From NCBI GenBank assembly GCA_029448655.1, contig JACCLO010000007.1, forward strand, positions 310,001-374,000: a stretch of 64,000 nt of DNA, given 5' to 3'. Positions 20,485 through 31,643 of the stretch are shown one piece after another (within the stretch, counting starts at the first letter, position 1; each line of letters opens with the position of its first letter). The translations under genes and the position numbers were made by a program. The notes under the pieces were generated by a model. The model worked only from the letters and a program-made list of their open reading frames with translations. It was not told where the DNA came from and searched no databases. The DNA comes from Wolfiporia cocos. Lineage: Eukaryota > Basidiomycota > Agaricomycetes > Polyporales > Phaeolaceae.

Positions 20485-21918
20485 TTCTTGTCTTATACGA
20501 GCACGCCATCACCCTGTCTGCAGAATATGACTTAGTCTGGAGACACAAAATGACCAGTGTCTCCATTGTGTTTCTTCTCAATCGGTATACAATACTGGCA
20601 TGGTCCATTCTAAGCTATCTCATGCTTCCTGCATTCTCGTGGAAGTCAGTTGCTGTACGTCACTGCATGTGGCTCGGTCTGATGTCCGCTGACTGACAGC
20701 ATACTAGAGGTCTGCTTGCTTGTGTAATCAGGATGCTGGGCTGCTTCTCAACCTGGTCCCAGTTGTGACAGTACGTTACAAATCTGGTTCGTGTGCACGA
20801 TGATATGGGAATGCATATGGGCAGGTTAGACTTTGGGTTATCAGCTGCAATGAAATGATCTCACTTCTCGATATGCAAGTGTTTGGTGCCCTCCGTGTAT
20901 ACGCTGTTAGTGGGCGAAAGTGGATTTTGAGTGCCGTGATATTCGCACTAGGATTGATCAACCCGATCTCAATAGCAGTGAGCAATCCTTCATTGATGGC
21001 ACCCGATAGTTCGCTCATAAGTGCCTTCAGTTCTCAATAGCGAGTGACATGTCATCGCGTTGTCACATCCATGAGACTCACAATCCAGGGAGCGAGCGCA
21101 TTGAATTGATAACGAACAGGTGCTTACCGCTACGTTCATACTCGTTGATTGTTCACCAAGTCAATATTGCAGATGTAAGCGGAATTTTGAGACTGCTGTT
21201 ACTACATTTATCCGTCCGTGCGCTGTCAGTTGTTTTCGCCGCTCACATTGGTCTCATTCTGTCCGACGTCATCATCCTTACGGTGACTTGGAGTAAGATG
21301 CTCAAATTCAAACGAGCTATAGGAGTCGAGAGTAGACGAATCTCATCACTATTTAAGGTGATGCTTGTAGACGGTATGTCGCTCTTTCTTAGGAACGCGT
21401 TTTGCATTGACGATGTAGTCCAGGCACCATCTACTTCCTGTACGTGGGGAGCAAAGCTCTATCGCTATCATGCAGCTCAAACCGATCTAGAATTCTACTC
21501 GCCTTGAACATTTTGCAAATAGTGCTTTGGGTGACCAATGTATGAGTTGTGGGTTTGCTTGCTCGCTGACTTTGATCACTGACTATCACTACAGACTTTC
21601 CAAACCTTGACTGTCTACATGACTCCGTATGTGTCTCAGCCAATTGCATAGGTTGCTTCTTTGCTGACTTTGATATGACACACAACACCTAGACTGTTCG
21701 CAATCACGATGTCCAGATTTCTTCTCAATCTACGCATGTGTGGGGTCTCCTCGAGGAGTCAAGACTCAGATGAAAATGCAGTCGATAGTTTGGAACTCAT
21801 GTCGCATCAAGGATGTACAGAAGATGACACGGTGTTTCTATCAACGTTCATCGGATGCATGGGTGCAACGCTCCACTACAGAGAGGATTCAATAATAGTG
21901 GGCGACGACTATGCGTAG
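20485..21918 (+). CDS. DUF6533 domain-containing membrane protein, second gene
   Basis: A member of the DUF6533 family, with exons in the family order. VLYEHAITLSAEYDLVWRHK and FLLNRYTILAWSILSYLML come from 20,485. FGALRVYAVSGRKWILSAV (near 20,880) is the second conserved loop/helix. HIGLILSDVIILTVTWSKML (near 21,245) matches the helix that carries SD..VL.VTW in the family. RILLALNILQIVLWVTN (near 21,500) and ITMSRFLLNLRMCG (near 21,705) is the conserved C-terminal motif. The tail ends IIVGDDYA at TAG 21,916-21,918. The first exon is not identified: an ATG at 20,386 is possible but does not splice in phase with the exon at 20,485, so the start given is that exon's edge. Apparently intact otherwise. 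Function unknown. Confidence 0.7.
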
Positions 21919-24645
21919 CAGGAATACTCGGTGGACAGCGAATACTGTACATTGTGTCGGGCATAACAGATCCCAAGCATGACGGAACTGCTGGTAACTG
22001 CCATTGCAATATTCTATGCGACAAGAAGTTAGTAGCTCGATACCGCTCCAGTCAAGAGCTATTGGCCTTCTAGTAAGTTTGCAAATGAATTGCTGCATTT
22101 CTAGCACATTCCCTTAGAATTCGCCGTCACGCGACTCCGTGTATGAATCATCGAAGCACGTCCACGGAAGGAAGGGTGCGATACTCTCCGCGCATCTAGG
22201 AGGTTGCGCCATCGCTGATAGGGAAACGGCGTACTTCTGATGATGATGTGCCGTAAAGAGCTTCTGCTACTTTTCTATGGAAATACACACTGATTTGCTT
22301 GCATCCCCTCAACACTATCCTATAAGCGATTAGTGTATTGGTATCGATATCTTCCAGCAATCTCCGTCTGCTTCGGCGCTGCTGATCGGCTACTTGGATA
22401 TGGCAGTTGTGACCATGAGATTGGTACATCCTAGTTGGCTCTTCTCGCGTCGACGTTGCTATCTATGGATTGCTCCGTCTTTAGACTCCGGATTGAGCTC
22501 ATGCCGGCTAAAGCTGAATACAGATGCACTGATTGGGTTATACAGGCTGGGACCAGGCTCTCGTCTACCACAGGCACGCGGTAGTGTGGTACCCTGATTG
22601 TAGCGATCGTGCTCCGGTGCTTTTGTCTATGGTCAGTATAGTCATGACTAAGACAACAAGACCCCGGACTGATCCACGGTTTCGCGACAAGGCCCGGGGG
22701 AACTAATCGGTGTGTCTCGAAGAAGTATAGTAGACTATGGTAAAGGCAGGTAGTTCCGCATCACGCATCAATATTCAATTTAGTCACTTGGCGTATGATT
22801 GAGTTGGTCCATAGCTACGCGGGCTATTTGCAGTGTTTCTAGACCTCGTTACCACATCTGACACTCTATGCGACTGTATTGAGAGCATCGAGCTTTCACC
22901 ACGAAGCGTTGCCGTAATATCAGACTGTCACTGCTGCCATAGCGCTTTCTTCGGATTAGCGCTAATGGGTGATGCACTATTCATTGGTTTCCTCAAATAC
23001 AATATTCTCTCATTAATCGAGTGCAGACAGGGATAGTCTTTCAAACGAAGAAACGGGAACAAAGTTTAATGAATATGAGCACAGACTCAGCTCCTGGAGA
23101 AGATATTATGGCTTGGTATACCCGCAAGAACACCTTGATGTTGAAATTTAATGATGGTTTAAACCACCAGATCCCGCCGACGGCAGAATGACACTCGAGT
23201 CATCATCTTAGATAGGATAAAAATATCTATAACCTTCTTTCCAAGACATATACCTGGAGATCGCATCACCGCTACGGTCACGCAGGAGGCCTGCATCAAG
23301 CCTCAAATTGAAGGCCTCGGGTCACCAATTTATCGTTTACTCATTCCCGGAGGCGTCTCATAGATCGCGGACGCAATCGCGATCGTCCCACCCCAGCGTC
23401 GCGTATCTAGATCTCTCTCGACCTATTGTCCGTGCGCAGCAGCAATATCACAAGCTTCCCTTTTACTAGAGGCGGTTCGGCTTTTTCCAAGATGGAGTAA
23501 AAACTATGAGAAAGAGGAGTTGTGGAGTGCGGCACAGTAACATCCCACAGTGCTAATCTCAGAATATATGTGGTAATACGCATGCGCAGGACTCATCGCC
23601 GTCATGTTGGTTGCGCTTTCGGCATACATTTGTGTACATCTGCATTTGAAAGAAGATGGTTGACAGCACTTGGATACAGTCACTAATATTCATCGCAATG
23701 CTCAGATGCTCCGAGCTACCACCGCTCCCCTTCAGAAGTTCACGCGGCGTAGCGGTGGAGCTCAAAGTCATAATCATCATTAGCGAATCGCCTCTTCTGT
23801 AGTGCGGATCGCCAAAGGAGCACCGTGACGCGAACTACGATTGGTGTTTTCCTTGATTCCTATTATCTCGGCTCGAATGCTCTCGGTACCATCTGCTATA
23901 TGTGTGACTGGATCGATATATGCGTGCAGCGTTTTGTCGTTGTACGACCATATGCGTGATTTAATGTCAAGTGGCACTTCTGACAACAGTTGTAGAGCAT
24001 GACATGCATGATGATCTATACTGATTAAACTTTCGGAGAATGACGGTATTTGCTGTGGCTCGGGTCAGAAATAGTCTGGTGGAGATCTGCCGCACCTGGG
24101 GAGAATTGGGGCATGTTGGAGGCCCCAAATCCGACGTAAATTGACGAGGCACAAGACCCGTGTATTTACTACTTACAGACGCTGTGGCGTTTTAAGACGA
24201 GACTGTTAGTAGTAAGACAGAAAGGCTCACAGCTGATGTAAGAGTCCCTTGGCGTTCAGTGCCGCGCGTACCCACAAGTTCAATTCTAGGTGCTCCTGTA
24301 TTGAACCTAGAGCTGAAATGAGGCCCTGATTGCATTACCAGACGGCGGGATTGAATGCCACTGCACGGTATACGCTACCATCCCCCTATCCTCGCTCCCT
24401 CCTGCTCCCTAACATTCAGCCTCTCGTAGCTTATGTCATGCAACGTGGCGATTGGAAACGAGTCTAGTTGGGGAGAAATGCCTTGAATTTGAGGCGAAGA
24501 CCACTTCGATATCTTCCTCATTACTCAGAGACTACACATCCTGCATAGCTTCCCCCAACAAACATACAATACATCGGTACGCCACTAATACATACATCAC
24601 AGCCGCGCCAGTCCGCCTCTACTAGCCAATCAACAAAGAAATCAC
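21919..24645. other. Long stretch without an assignable gene
   Basis: No recognisable domain on either strand. The most coding-like frame is minus 23,780-23,986, beginning MSEVPLDIKSRIWSYNDK, with no family I can name. A pyrimidine-rich segment near 24,380-24,410 (CCCCCTATCCTCGCTCCCTCC) precedes the 3' flank of the acireductone dioxygenase gene. I see no inverted-repeat ends. Confidence 0.35.
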
Positions 24646-25396
24646 TCAAGCGCCGACAGACACATCCTGGCCCTGGAGGGACTTGAGGTAGTCCAGGCGG
24701 AACGGGTTGGTGTCAGTCGCGGAGCTGCGGTTATATGCGATCCACTTCGGCTCGTCCTGTTATGGTAATAAGTTCTTGCGACGAGAGAATGAATGGGTTG
24801 CTTGAGGGACATACCTTGAAGAGACGCATGGTGCGGGACTTGTTGCCCATATCGAGGCTGAAGCGGTGGTAGATACCGGCGGGAAGCACAATCATGTCGC
24901 CTGCGCTGAGGTGCAAGCGCACCCAGGCATCGTTGCTGTGCTCTAGAAGCGTTGCGTGGTGAGCATCACGAAAGCGAAAGCAGAGACGGTAATAAGACGC
25001 ACCACGGACGTCGAAGAAGCCGCTGCCCTCGATGATGAACCTGATCTCCTCGTCCTCGTGCATGTGCCTACACGCACATTTGCTCAGCAACTAGCTTCGA
25101 CAGCCAACACACAGCAAGCGAGATACGGATACGTACTCGTGGTAGAACTTCTTCAAGTTCTTCTCGAATTCGTCGCCCATGCCCTCCTTCGTAACGAGGC
25201 AAATGTCGCGGTTGCGGTACGAGCGCTCGTCCGCGATCGTGTCGACCTGCGACTGCCACTCGCCGGCGGGGTCGACGGGGATGTGCCAGCGCAGCACGCC
25301 GAGCTTGTCGAGGGTCTCGTCGGACACCGACCGTCCCGAGTCGTGCGGCAGGCGCTGGTCGCCCACGAGGTCGTCGTCCATATAGTACGCGCGCAT
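24646..25396 (-). CDS. ADI1: Acireductone dioxygenase
   Basis: A cupin-fold metalloenzyme of the methionine salvage pathway. It oxidises the acireductone from methylthioribose and, with Fe, yields the 2-keto acid precursor of methionine plus formate. Four exons. It starts [20 protein letters not shown], and RWHIPVD follows. The metal motif [11 protein letters not shown] spans the first intron (about 25,069-25,135) and supplies two His and a Glu; the fourth ligand His is in [11 protein letters not shown] (near 24,870). Exon 4 gives [10 protein letters not shown] and ends DVSVGA at TGA 24,646-24,648. Length about 180 residues is normal. All ligand residues are present, so the enzyme should be active. 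A frame at about 24,956-25,657 on the opposite strand is only its shadow. Confidence 0.95.
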
Positions 25397-26229
25397 ATTG
25401 ATTGCTGGTGGTGTGCTATAGGCTGCGGGGAGACTGATGGCTTTGGAATCAGGATGGACAGGGAGGGAAGGGGTATTTATGCGTTGCGGCAGCCCGCCCG
25501 CCGCGGCATGTGCGAGTGGTGGATGCCAATGATGGACAGGGTCATGAGAACGCCACGGACGCTGTCGTCTGAATCAGCGATTCCCCCTCGGTTCCCCCGC
25601 TTGGTGTCCTCAGCATGTTACTGCGGCCGCCGGCGACCGTATGCGTCGTTAGTCTAGCGAAATGCTGCCTTCGGAGCATGGTTAGCCGTAGCCGCGCTGA
25701 GCGGCTATATGCGCTCTTTCTTTCGCTCACCGATCCCTGATCCACTTCGTCTTGCTCCGGGCACTCAACTTTCTGTTGTGGTGACGAGCTATTGTGTGTA
25801 CAATTTCCAAAGGTTTCATGGCATTTTCTACCCGCTTGGTCACCTGGGCAGACGTGACGCTGCTTCATAAAGGTGAGGTCATACGTAGCTACATGAACGC
25901 ACTGCCAGCTCGAAAGACTTCGGACGCGGGCACGGAGCTGCGGCTTTCCGTTGGATGATAACAGGTGTGTGCGAAGATAGTAACACTCCGAGGAATCGCA
26001 GCAGAATCTTGAGAAGACTCGAAGATCATGAACCAGAAATGCCCTTACTTTCCTACGGTCCTGTTTGGGCTGAGTATGACGGAAACAAACACTGCACGGC
26101 TCCGCGATACTTTGGGCTTGTTCGACACTCGACGCATAGGCTACTAGAAAAGACGCTGGCGCATATATACCAGAGAACATGCTGCAGGTTCGGAATTACG
26201 GTCGCTATATTGCAAGCCATCTCTCCTCT
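25397..26229. other. Intergenic between ADI1 and the DUF1857 gene
   Basis: It contains the ADI1 5' flank. A minus frame of about 210 codons (25,542-26,180) is open, but its composition (Arg/Ser/Cys-rich, no hydrophobic core pattern) and lack of a recognisable domain argue against a gene. Confidence 0.4.
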
Positions 26230-26879
26230 TTACTCGATCTCCTTCGTCCGCACCATCTCCCGGACCACTTGCAAAGTGCGCGCAATCGTATCTATTCCGA
26301 GCTTCTCTTGCTCGCTCTCCTTCCGCTCCGCATCCGTGCCCACGTCAAGAGGCCCGTTCTCCCCTATCACAAACGTGAACGTCAAAAACAGCTCGCCCCC
26401 GGTCGACGTGCTGACTATATTCGTGATGAACGCCAGCTGCTCGCCCGAGTCCGAGTCGAACATCGTGAATGTCGCCTATATATACATATCCACAACGTGA
26501 GACCCATGCTCGATAGCGATAGCGATAGCCGGCTATATGCGCTCGCCGCAGCAAGGGTATGTACAGATGGTTATATACGGACCTGGGAGGGAGGATAGTA
26601 CTCGATGCGTTCGTGCACGGGTGCCGGCTTGTCCTTGAACTGCACGCGGCGGAGGAGCCCGGTCTCATGCTCCTCAGATTTCGCATGAGGAGATGACTGA
26701 GACGAAGCGGCTGCCGGTTTCACATTAATGATCAGGTATGGGATTCGTTGCTGCTATGCATCAACTGCGTACATCGGGTCGCGTGCTTTGACTTTGAGTC
26801 CCTCATACACTTGCCCTTTCGTGAGCTTTATGGCCTCGTCGGGGCTGTTGACCGGGAGGGTAACTGCCACTGAACGCAT
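26230..26879 (-). pseudogene. DUF1857-family (SRPBCC-fold) gene with an apparent frameshift
   Basis: The family is small fungal proteins of about 160 residues with a START/SRPBCC-like fold, some linked to secondary metabolism. Exon 1: MRSVAVTLPVNSPDEAIK, then TKGQVYEGLKVKARDP. After an intron (about 26,700-26,762) the expected continuation RFVSVISSCEI is in one frame and EEHETGLLRRVQFKDKPAPV in another; a one-base excess near 26,676-26,680 separates them. After a second intron (about 26,467-26,585) the last exon reads TMFDSDSGEQLAFITNIVS and ends MVRTKEIE at TAA. The order and spacing match the family. Either the gene is recently broken, the base is an assembly error, or an unusual splice site avoids it. 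Everything outside the shift looks conserved, so decay, if real, is young. Confidence 0.6.
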
Positions 26880-27090
26880 TCTGGTTTCGAGGTTACACGA
26901 TATGCTTGCGATTGCCTTTGCTAATAGCCGTCGTTGAACGTTTGAACGTCGAAGGATCAGCACAATCGGTGAGTGAGTTCGAATGGTCCGTCTCTATGGG
27001 AAGCTCCGAACATTGGCGGCAAGGCGGTGCGCCAAGCGCTGACGCGGCCATATTGATTACTGACGGTGTGGCTGCGCCACGGACACAGCC

Positions 27091-27196
27091 GAGCGGAGAT
27101 CGAAAAACCGAAGACAATGAACCGCTGTGAGAGCGTCTGGCGGATTTTGCCAGGATGTAGGTGACCCTATCCCGTGACCGTGAGGCGCATCTACTC
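27091..27196 (+). repeat. Inverted repeat of a gene fragment, arm 1
   Basis: The plus strand here (GAGCGGAGATCGAAAAA ... GGATGTAGGTGACCC) matches the minus strand at 27,672-27,778. This arm has lost the reading frame: stops occur after a few codons. Confidence 0.65.
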
Positions 27197-27671
27197 GCGT
27201 CCTCCCCGAATTGTGATAAATACGCCACCGCACGCTCGCTGTATTCTAGCACATACATGCCAATAGAATACCTCGCAAGCCATTTTTACAGACTATCTAT
27301 GATCTCGACAACAAGCATTTCGACGTTCTATTGGAGGCAGCCCGCGAAGCAGCTTATAAAAACAGTGGCAAGTCTAAACCTTCGGGGTCCATATATGCTA
27401 GTATCCGTAAGACCAGCTTGGAGCTATGTCGCCTGATTCATCGAGAGCATTGCGTAGCCGTCACGTACGATCTTGATGCGGCGTCTTCGAACTGGTTTAA
27501 CGTGCTCCTCCAGCCCGTCTTCGTCGTCTTCGTAGTCGAAAAGATTACCGTTATCTGCGGGATTATCCATTGTATTGATTAAAAATTCATAGAATACTTC
27601 TACGACAGGGCAGGGTGCTAACGTGTTCTAATGTCGTTAGCGTGCCATCGACTTTGCGCGATGCGTAGACG

Positions 27672-27778
27672 TGTAGACGCCCGCCTCGCGATCATGAGAC
27701 GGGGGTCACCTACATCCGCCCCATCGAAATCCACCAGACGTTCCGCCAGCTTTGTCTTCAGTTTTTCGATCTCCGCTC
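27672..27778 (-). repeat. Inverted repeat of a gene fragment, arm 2 (frame open)
   Basis: Minus-strand translation contains AEIEKLKTKLAERLVDFDG, an amphipathic, probably helical segment, and stays open for about 65 codons. It shares GATGTAGGTGACCC and flanking words with arm 1. The parent gene is not identified; a Sus1/ENY2-like helix was considered but the match is too weak to call. Confidence 0.5.
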
Positions 27779-28585
27779 GGGAGCTCCCGAGCAGCATGTA
27801 CGCTGGCAGAACGTCTGATCGAGACTAATTACTGACGTATTCCGACGCATCGTGCGCAACGCTGACGTCAGTGCACAGCTATAGATGTCTAATTAGGAAT
27901 AGCAGCTGTGTATCGTAGAACGGGTCTTTCGCCAGTGCTCCGATATTCACTGTCTGAGGTCCTATACAGCGTGTGCTGATAAAACGGTCCGTGTGGCGCC
28001 CCAAACGCCAGGGAATTTCTCGGCACATGCCGAGTTTCGTTCCGGCTTTGCAAGGCTCGCGTCGCGCACCGCTGCACGCACCAACGAGATCTCCTGACGG
28101 GTTTCGGCAGAGCAAAGGTATGCTCGCCTTGCTACTTTGAAGGAAAATCGCATCATCTGGCCGTCTCGGTAAGAGCCTCGATGCTTGCCCTGCTTGCACC
28201 CGCTGAATGTGCTCTGCGCAAGTTGTACCACTTGCGCCCGGAAAGCGACATTGCTCACTCCGAGGGCCGACTATCTGAGCCAATCTGTCACTCAGGACTG
28301 GTCGCCGTCGCCACAACGGTCACAGCGCATTCGCACGTATGCACAGCGTGCAGCATGTATCCCCACTTGGCCAACGCCCCACGCGCACTTGGCGTCGCCA
28401 TATGATGTGGATGCTCATGAGATGAGCGCTAAATTCAAATTGTCATCTTTGTGAACCTTTTCGGGCAAAGCCAAGTTTGGCAATCTGCTATAGAAAGTGC
28501 TATACAAGCTGCGAACGTATCTGTCGTTCAGTCCATCTTTCCTCACTAATTTAGCCTTGATTATAAAATCAATTACAGCCACTGC

Positions 28586-29725
28586 CTATTTCCCTGCATG
28601 CACGGCCATATTAGTTTCCGGATCGACTGCAAAGTTTCGTGGGCGAAACGCGTGACGCACCAAGTGGCTTACGAACTTGCCACTATCCTCCGGCGTGACC
28701 TTGTCGAGGATGCTGAGCATATAGCCGACAGACTCGGGCGGGTCAATTGGGCCTTTCCAATGCGGGTATACCTTCTGGAAGCTGGCGGCCATCTTCTGTA
28801 TCCCAGGAATAGCTTCGGGCGGCGCTATGCGTTATGTGTCAGTGTGACACATTGCAGTGGGGGCTGTGCAGGCGTACGCGGCGCATCCGAAGTGTTGACG
28901 ACTCCTGGGCTGATTGCGAGGCAGGTGAACCCCTCGTCCTTAAGCGCCACTGTATCCGAAATGTACTGTCAGGATGGTAGCCAAGCAGAGAGTAAGAAGG
29001 ACAGATTACGGGAAAACTTGAGGTTGACCATCTCCAGCGCGCACTTGGACACGCTATATGCGCACTGGCTGGCGAAACCGGACGCACGGACAAGCTCGGG
29101 GTCGGCTATCCCAGTGGACAGTGTCAGAATCTTCTTCGTGCTCCCAGCACGCAGGAGGGGAAGGAACGCGTTTGTCGTGAGGATCGGCCCGATAACGTTG
29201 GTGTGCCAGTTCGCGTTGAAGTCGCTTAGCAGAGAGGCCTCGTCCTCGCTGCAGTGTGCGCAGGTGCGCATTGAGTCCGGAAACGTTATGTATGGAGAAA
29301 GATACGTACTACTCGAGAATGTTGTGAAACATGTGGCGCCTGTCCCAGAATGCCCCGTTGATGATGAGGACATCGATGGAACCGCCGGTGATCTTGGCTG
29401 TTTCTTCGGCGGCAGCCTATCAGGGAACAATCTAATTCAGTGCGAGAATGAGATATGAATGCTGGTATTCTGAAGAACCTTCAGTGTCACTGAGTCTGTA
29501 ATATCTGCCTTGATGACATGTAGGTTCTTGTTGTCGATTGCAGTGAGGCCTGTCGCTGCAGAGGGGTTACGAGCAAGCGCAATCACAGTGTGCCCTTGAG
29601 CGATAAGCTGGTGAGCAAATTCAAGCTGGCATGCATAGCACGGTTAAATAGTGCTAACACAGATGAATGCGATAGGAGCTTACGCCGAGGCCGCGAGATG
29701 CACCGGCAATAACGTAGGCAGGCAT
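28586..29725 (-). CDS. Short-chain dehydrogenase/reductase
   Basis: A classical-type SDR of about 250 residues in five exons. It starts MPAYVIAGASRGLG, the NAD(P)-binding glycine motif, followed by LIAQGHTVIALARNPSA and DITDS (the conserved Asp that contacts the adenine ring). The middle exon has NANWHTNVIGPILTTNAFLP and KKILTLSTGIAD with the catalytic Ser region, then QCAYSVSKCALEMVN with the YxxxK pair. A later exon gives CLAISPGVV, and the end is a C-terminal SDR tail, NFAVDPETNMAVHAGK, closed by TAG 28,586-28,588. The substrate cannot be deduced. The family often reduces small carbonyls in secondary metabolism or detoxification. The reading frame is intact after splicing by eye. It is transcribed divergently from the ketoreductase at 30,515. 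Confidence 0.82.
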
Positions 29726-30514
29726 AGCAGCTTGAGGTCGGTTATTCACCGGAGAACTGACTTTGGTATTGCTCCAGAGCCTTAGGAACCAAGCAATATG
29801 TACATGCGGAAATCGAATTGATTGCTCAGCGGAGGAATGTACGAGAAACAACAGTTTCCCGAGTACTCGGAAGGCTTTGAGGAGCGCGCGAGGATCTGCG
29901 TGAGATCACCGATCGGCCGGTATTTCCGTTTTTAGAACTCCCGATTCCTGATCAAAGGCTGCAGGAAAGACAGAAGTCCCGGCCTGACCTGCTATTAATC
30001 TCCTCAGGCTGGATTCGTCATCGTATCTGCTGAATATTTTCCGATGTAATTATCAGTCCGCTTGAACACAGGTCACCTTACAAAGGATCCGGCCCCGCCA
30101 TCTTGGTTTAGAAGCGCATGCTTAGCAGTTGCTCATCCCTATAGGTCAGCATCTATGGCCACATGGGCTACAAGATACGCGCTCGAGGACTTTCAGTGGC
30201 ATTCGAAATCCAGTGCTTGGTTCAATGGTACTACGAGTCCGATGAATGTAGATGGCGTGAGCTTCAGTGAACATGTAGCCCGTTGTCGAGAAAACCCAAA
30301 TCCCAAGTCAGTCTTAAAATCGACGGCCGCTGAGATACAATCACTGCTTCGGATAAACACGCGCCGATGCATCGTGTCTCAGTTATATTCAGTCAATTGC
30401 TGACTGTTCAATCTTCTCCGATCTCGGGATACCGAGGTGACCTCAAGTCTTCGCACGGGGGACTACTTGTCCTATATAACTGGTGCTCGGCTGGTTACAG
30501 CATTCATCGTCACG
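29726..30514. other. Divergent promoter region between two reductase genes
   Basis: No gene recognised. The open frame at 30,062-30,403 has no domain. It holds the upstream regions of the SDR (minus) and the ketoreductase (plus). TATATAA at about 30,474-30,480 lies roughly 40 bases before the plus-strand start and may be its TATA box. Confidence 0.45.
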
Positions 30515-31643
30515 ATGCCTGCCATTCCACACAACTCGCTCATTGTCATCACTGGAATCAATGGCTATATTGCCAGTCACGTCGGCCTCGCCGCCCTCCA
30601 AGCCGGGTACCGCGTACGCGGCACGCTCCGCTCACTCGCACGATCGGAAGAAGTCAAGGCAGGCTACACCGCTGCCGGCGCAGACATTGGCGCACTTGAG
30701 TTTGTTGCAGTAGACGACTTCACAAGTGATGCACAACTAGATGCAGCATTCGCGGGTGCGACTGGTGTCGCGCACGTTGCGCTCCAGGAGGCCTCACCGA
30801 CAGTAACGATGACTTGCCCGCGCTCGGGATTGCGTCAAACCAGGTGGTGCTCAGAGCGGCGAGACGTACAGGGACGGTTCGACGTGTTGTTTTCACGTCG
30901 AGCTCCGTTGCGAGCGTTATGCAGTCGCTGGAGTACCACGAGCACACAGTGACAGACGCTGATTGGAACGATAAGGCCGTTGCGCTTTTTGAAAGTGCTA
31001 CCGAGGATGATAAGAAGTCGTCTACCTGGCCCTGGTTGCGATATGCGGCGCTGAAGACGTTATCCGAGCGGGCTGTGTGGAAGTGGGTCGATGAAGAAAA
31101 GGTATGGCACTCCCATGAGCTTGAGGCTTCTTCCTGCTGACAGGATCATTTTTGTAGCCCGAGTTCGACATCGTGGCAATCCTTCCAAATGCCAACTGGG
31201 GTCCTGTCCTATTTGGCGAGCCGCGCTCAACGGTATACTGGATTTATGAACTGTTGCAGAACAATGGCTCAACGGCCAAGAGCGCCCATCCTCGTATGTT
31301 AATACTTGATATTACCTTTATCAATCTCCCTAACTTTGTTATATTAAATGCAGAGTGGTTCATTGATGTGCGCGACGACGGACGACTGCACGTGCTCGCA
31401 CTGGCGACGCCGTCGCTTGGCGGTAAACGCATTTGGGCAGCGGCAGAACCCTTCGGCTGGAACAAGGTTCTATCAATTCTGCGAAAGCATTTCCCGCATG
31501 TGAAAGTGCCCGAGGACATCCCGGGCCCTCAGGGTGAGCCTGATCCACAACGGATTGACAGCACGCTTGCAGCAGAGGCGTTGGGTGGTTGGATAGGGAT
31601 TGAGCAATCGGTCGTCGATACTGCAAAGTCTCTGGGCTTCTGA
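30515..31643 (+). pseudogene. NAD(P)-dependent extended SDR (ketoreductase/dihydroflavonol-reductase-like) with an apparent frameshift
   Basis: An extended SDR similar to fungal aldehyde/ketone reductases and plant dihydroflavonol reductases. It starts MPAIPHNSLIVITGINGYIA with the Rossmann glycine motif, then GYRVRGTLRS. At about 30,797 the frame moves: ATGVAHVALQEASPT is in one frame and DSNDDLPALGIASNQVVLRA in the next, which needs one missing or two extra bases. Downstream, RRVVFTSSSVASV (catalytic Ser region) and YAALKTLSERAVW (YxxxK) are intact. Introns lie at 31,102-31,157 and 31,294-31,353. The end is DTAKSLGF, TGA 31,641-31,643. No GT..AG intron of credible length removes the shift (the only candidate, 39 bases, keeps the same frame). 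It may be a young pseudogene or a sequencing error. Confidence 0.65.

Larger units (their letters stand above)
26880..28585. other. Unassigned stretch with an inverted gene fragment
   Basis: Two copies of a sequence of about 105 bp lie in opposite orientation (27,091-27,196 plus; 27,672-27,778 minus). A minus frame at 27,434-27,570 begins MDNPADNGNLFDYEDDEDG, which is acidic and then basic and looks coding, but neither neighbour joins it into a known protein. Frames at 27,880-28,320 (minus) are open without a recognisable domain. Confidence 0.4.

Noticed and set aside
23340..23420. CRISPR-like or tandem array near GATCGCGGACGCAATCGCGATC
   Set aside because: A single imperfect palindrome, not an array, and the organism is a eukaryote.
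24956..25657. 233-codon plus-strand frame opposite acireductone dioxygenase
   Set aside because: Antisense to a clearly recognisable enzyme with intact ligands; a by-product of codon bias.
25542..26180. 212-codon minus-strand frame
   Set aside because: Arg/Ser/Cys-rich without helix or strand periodicity, overlapped by a plus-strand frame, and no domain or start context.
27672..27830. Sus1/ENY2 mRNA-export factor
   Set aside because: AEIEKLKTKLAERLVDF resembles the helix pattern, but the conserved flanking residues of that family are missing and no second half is present.
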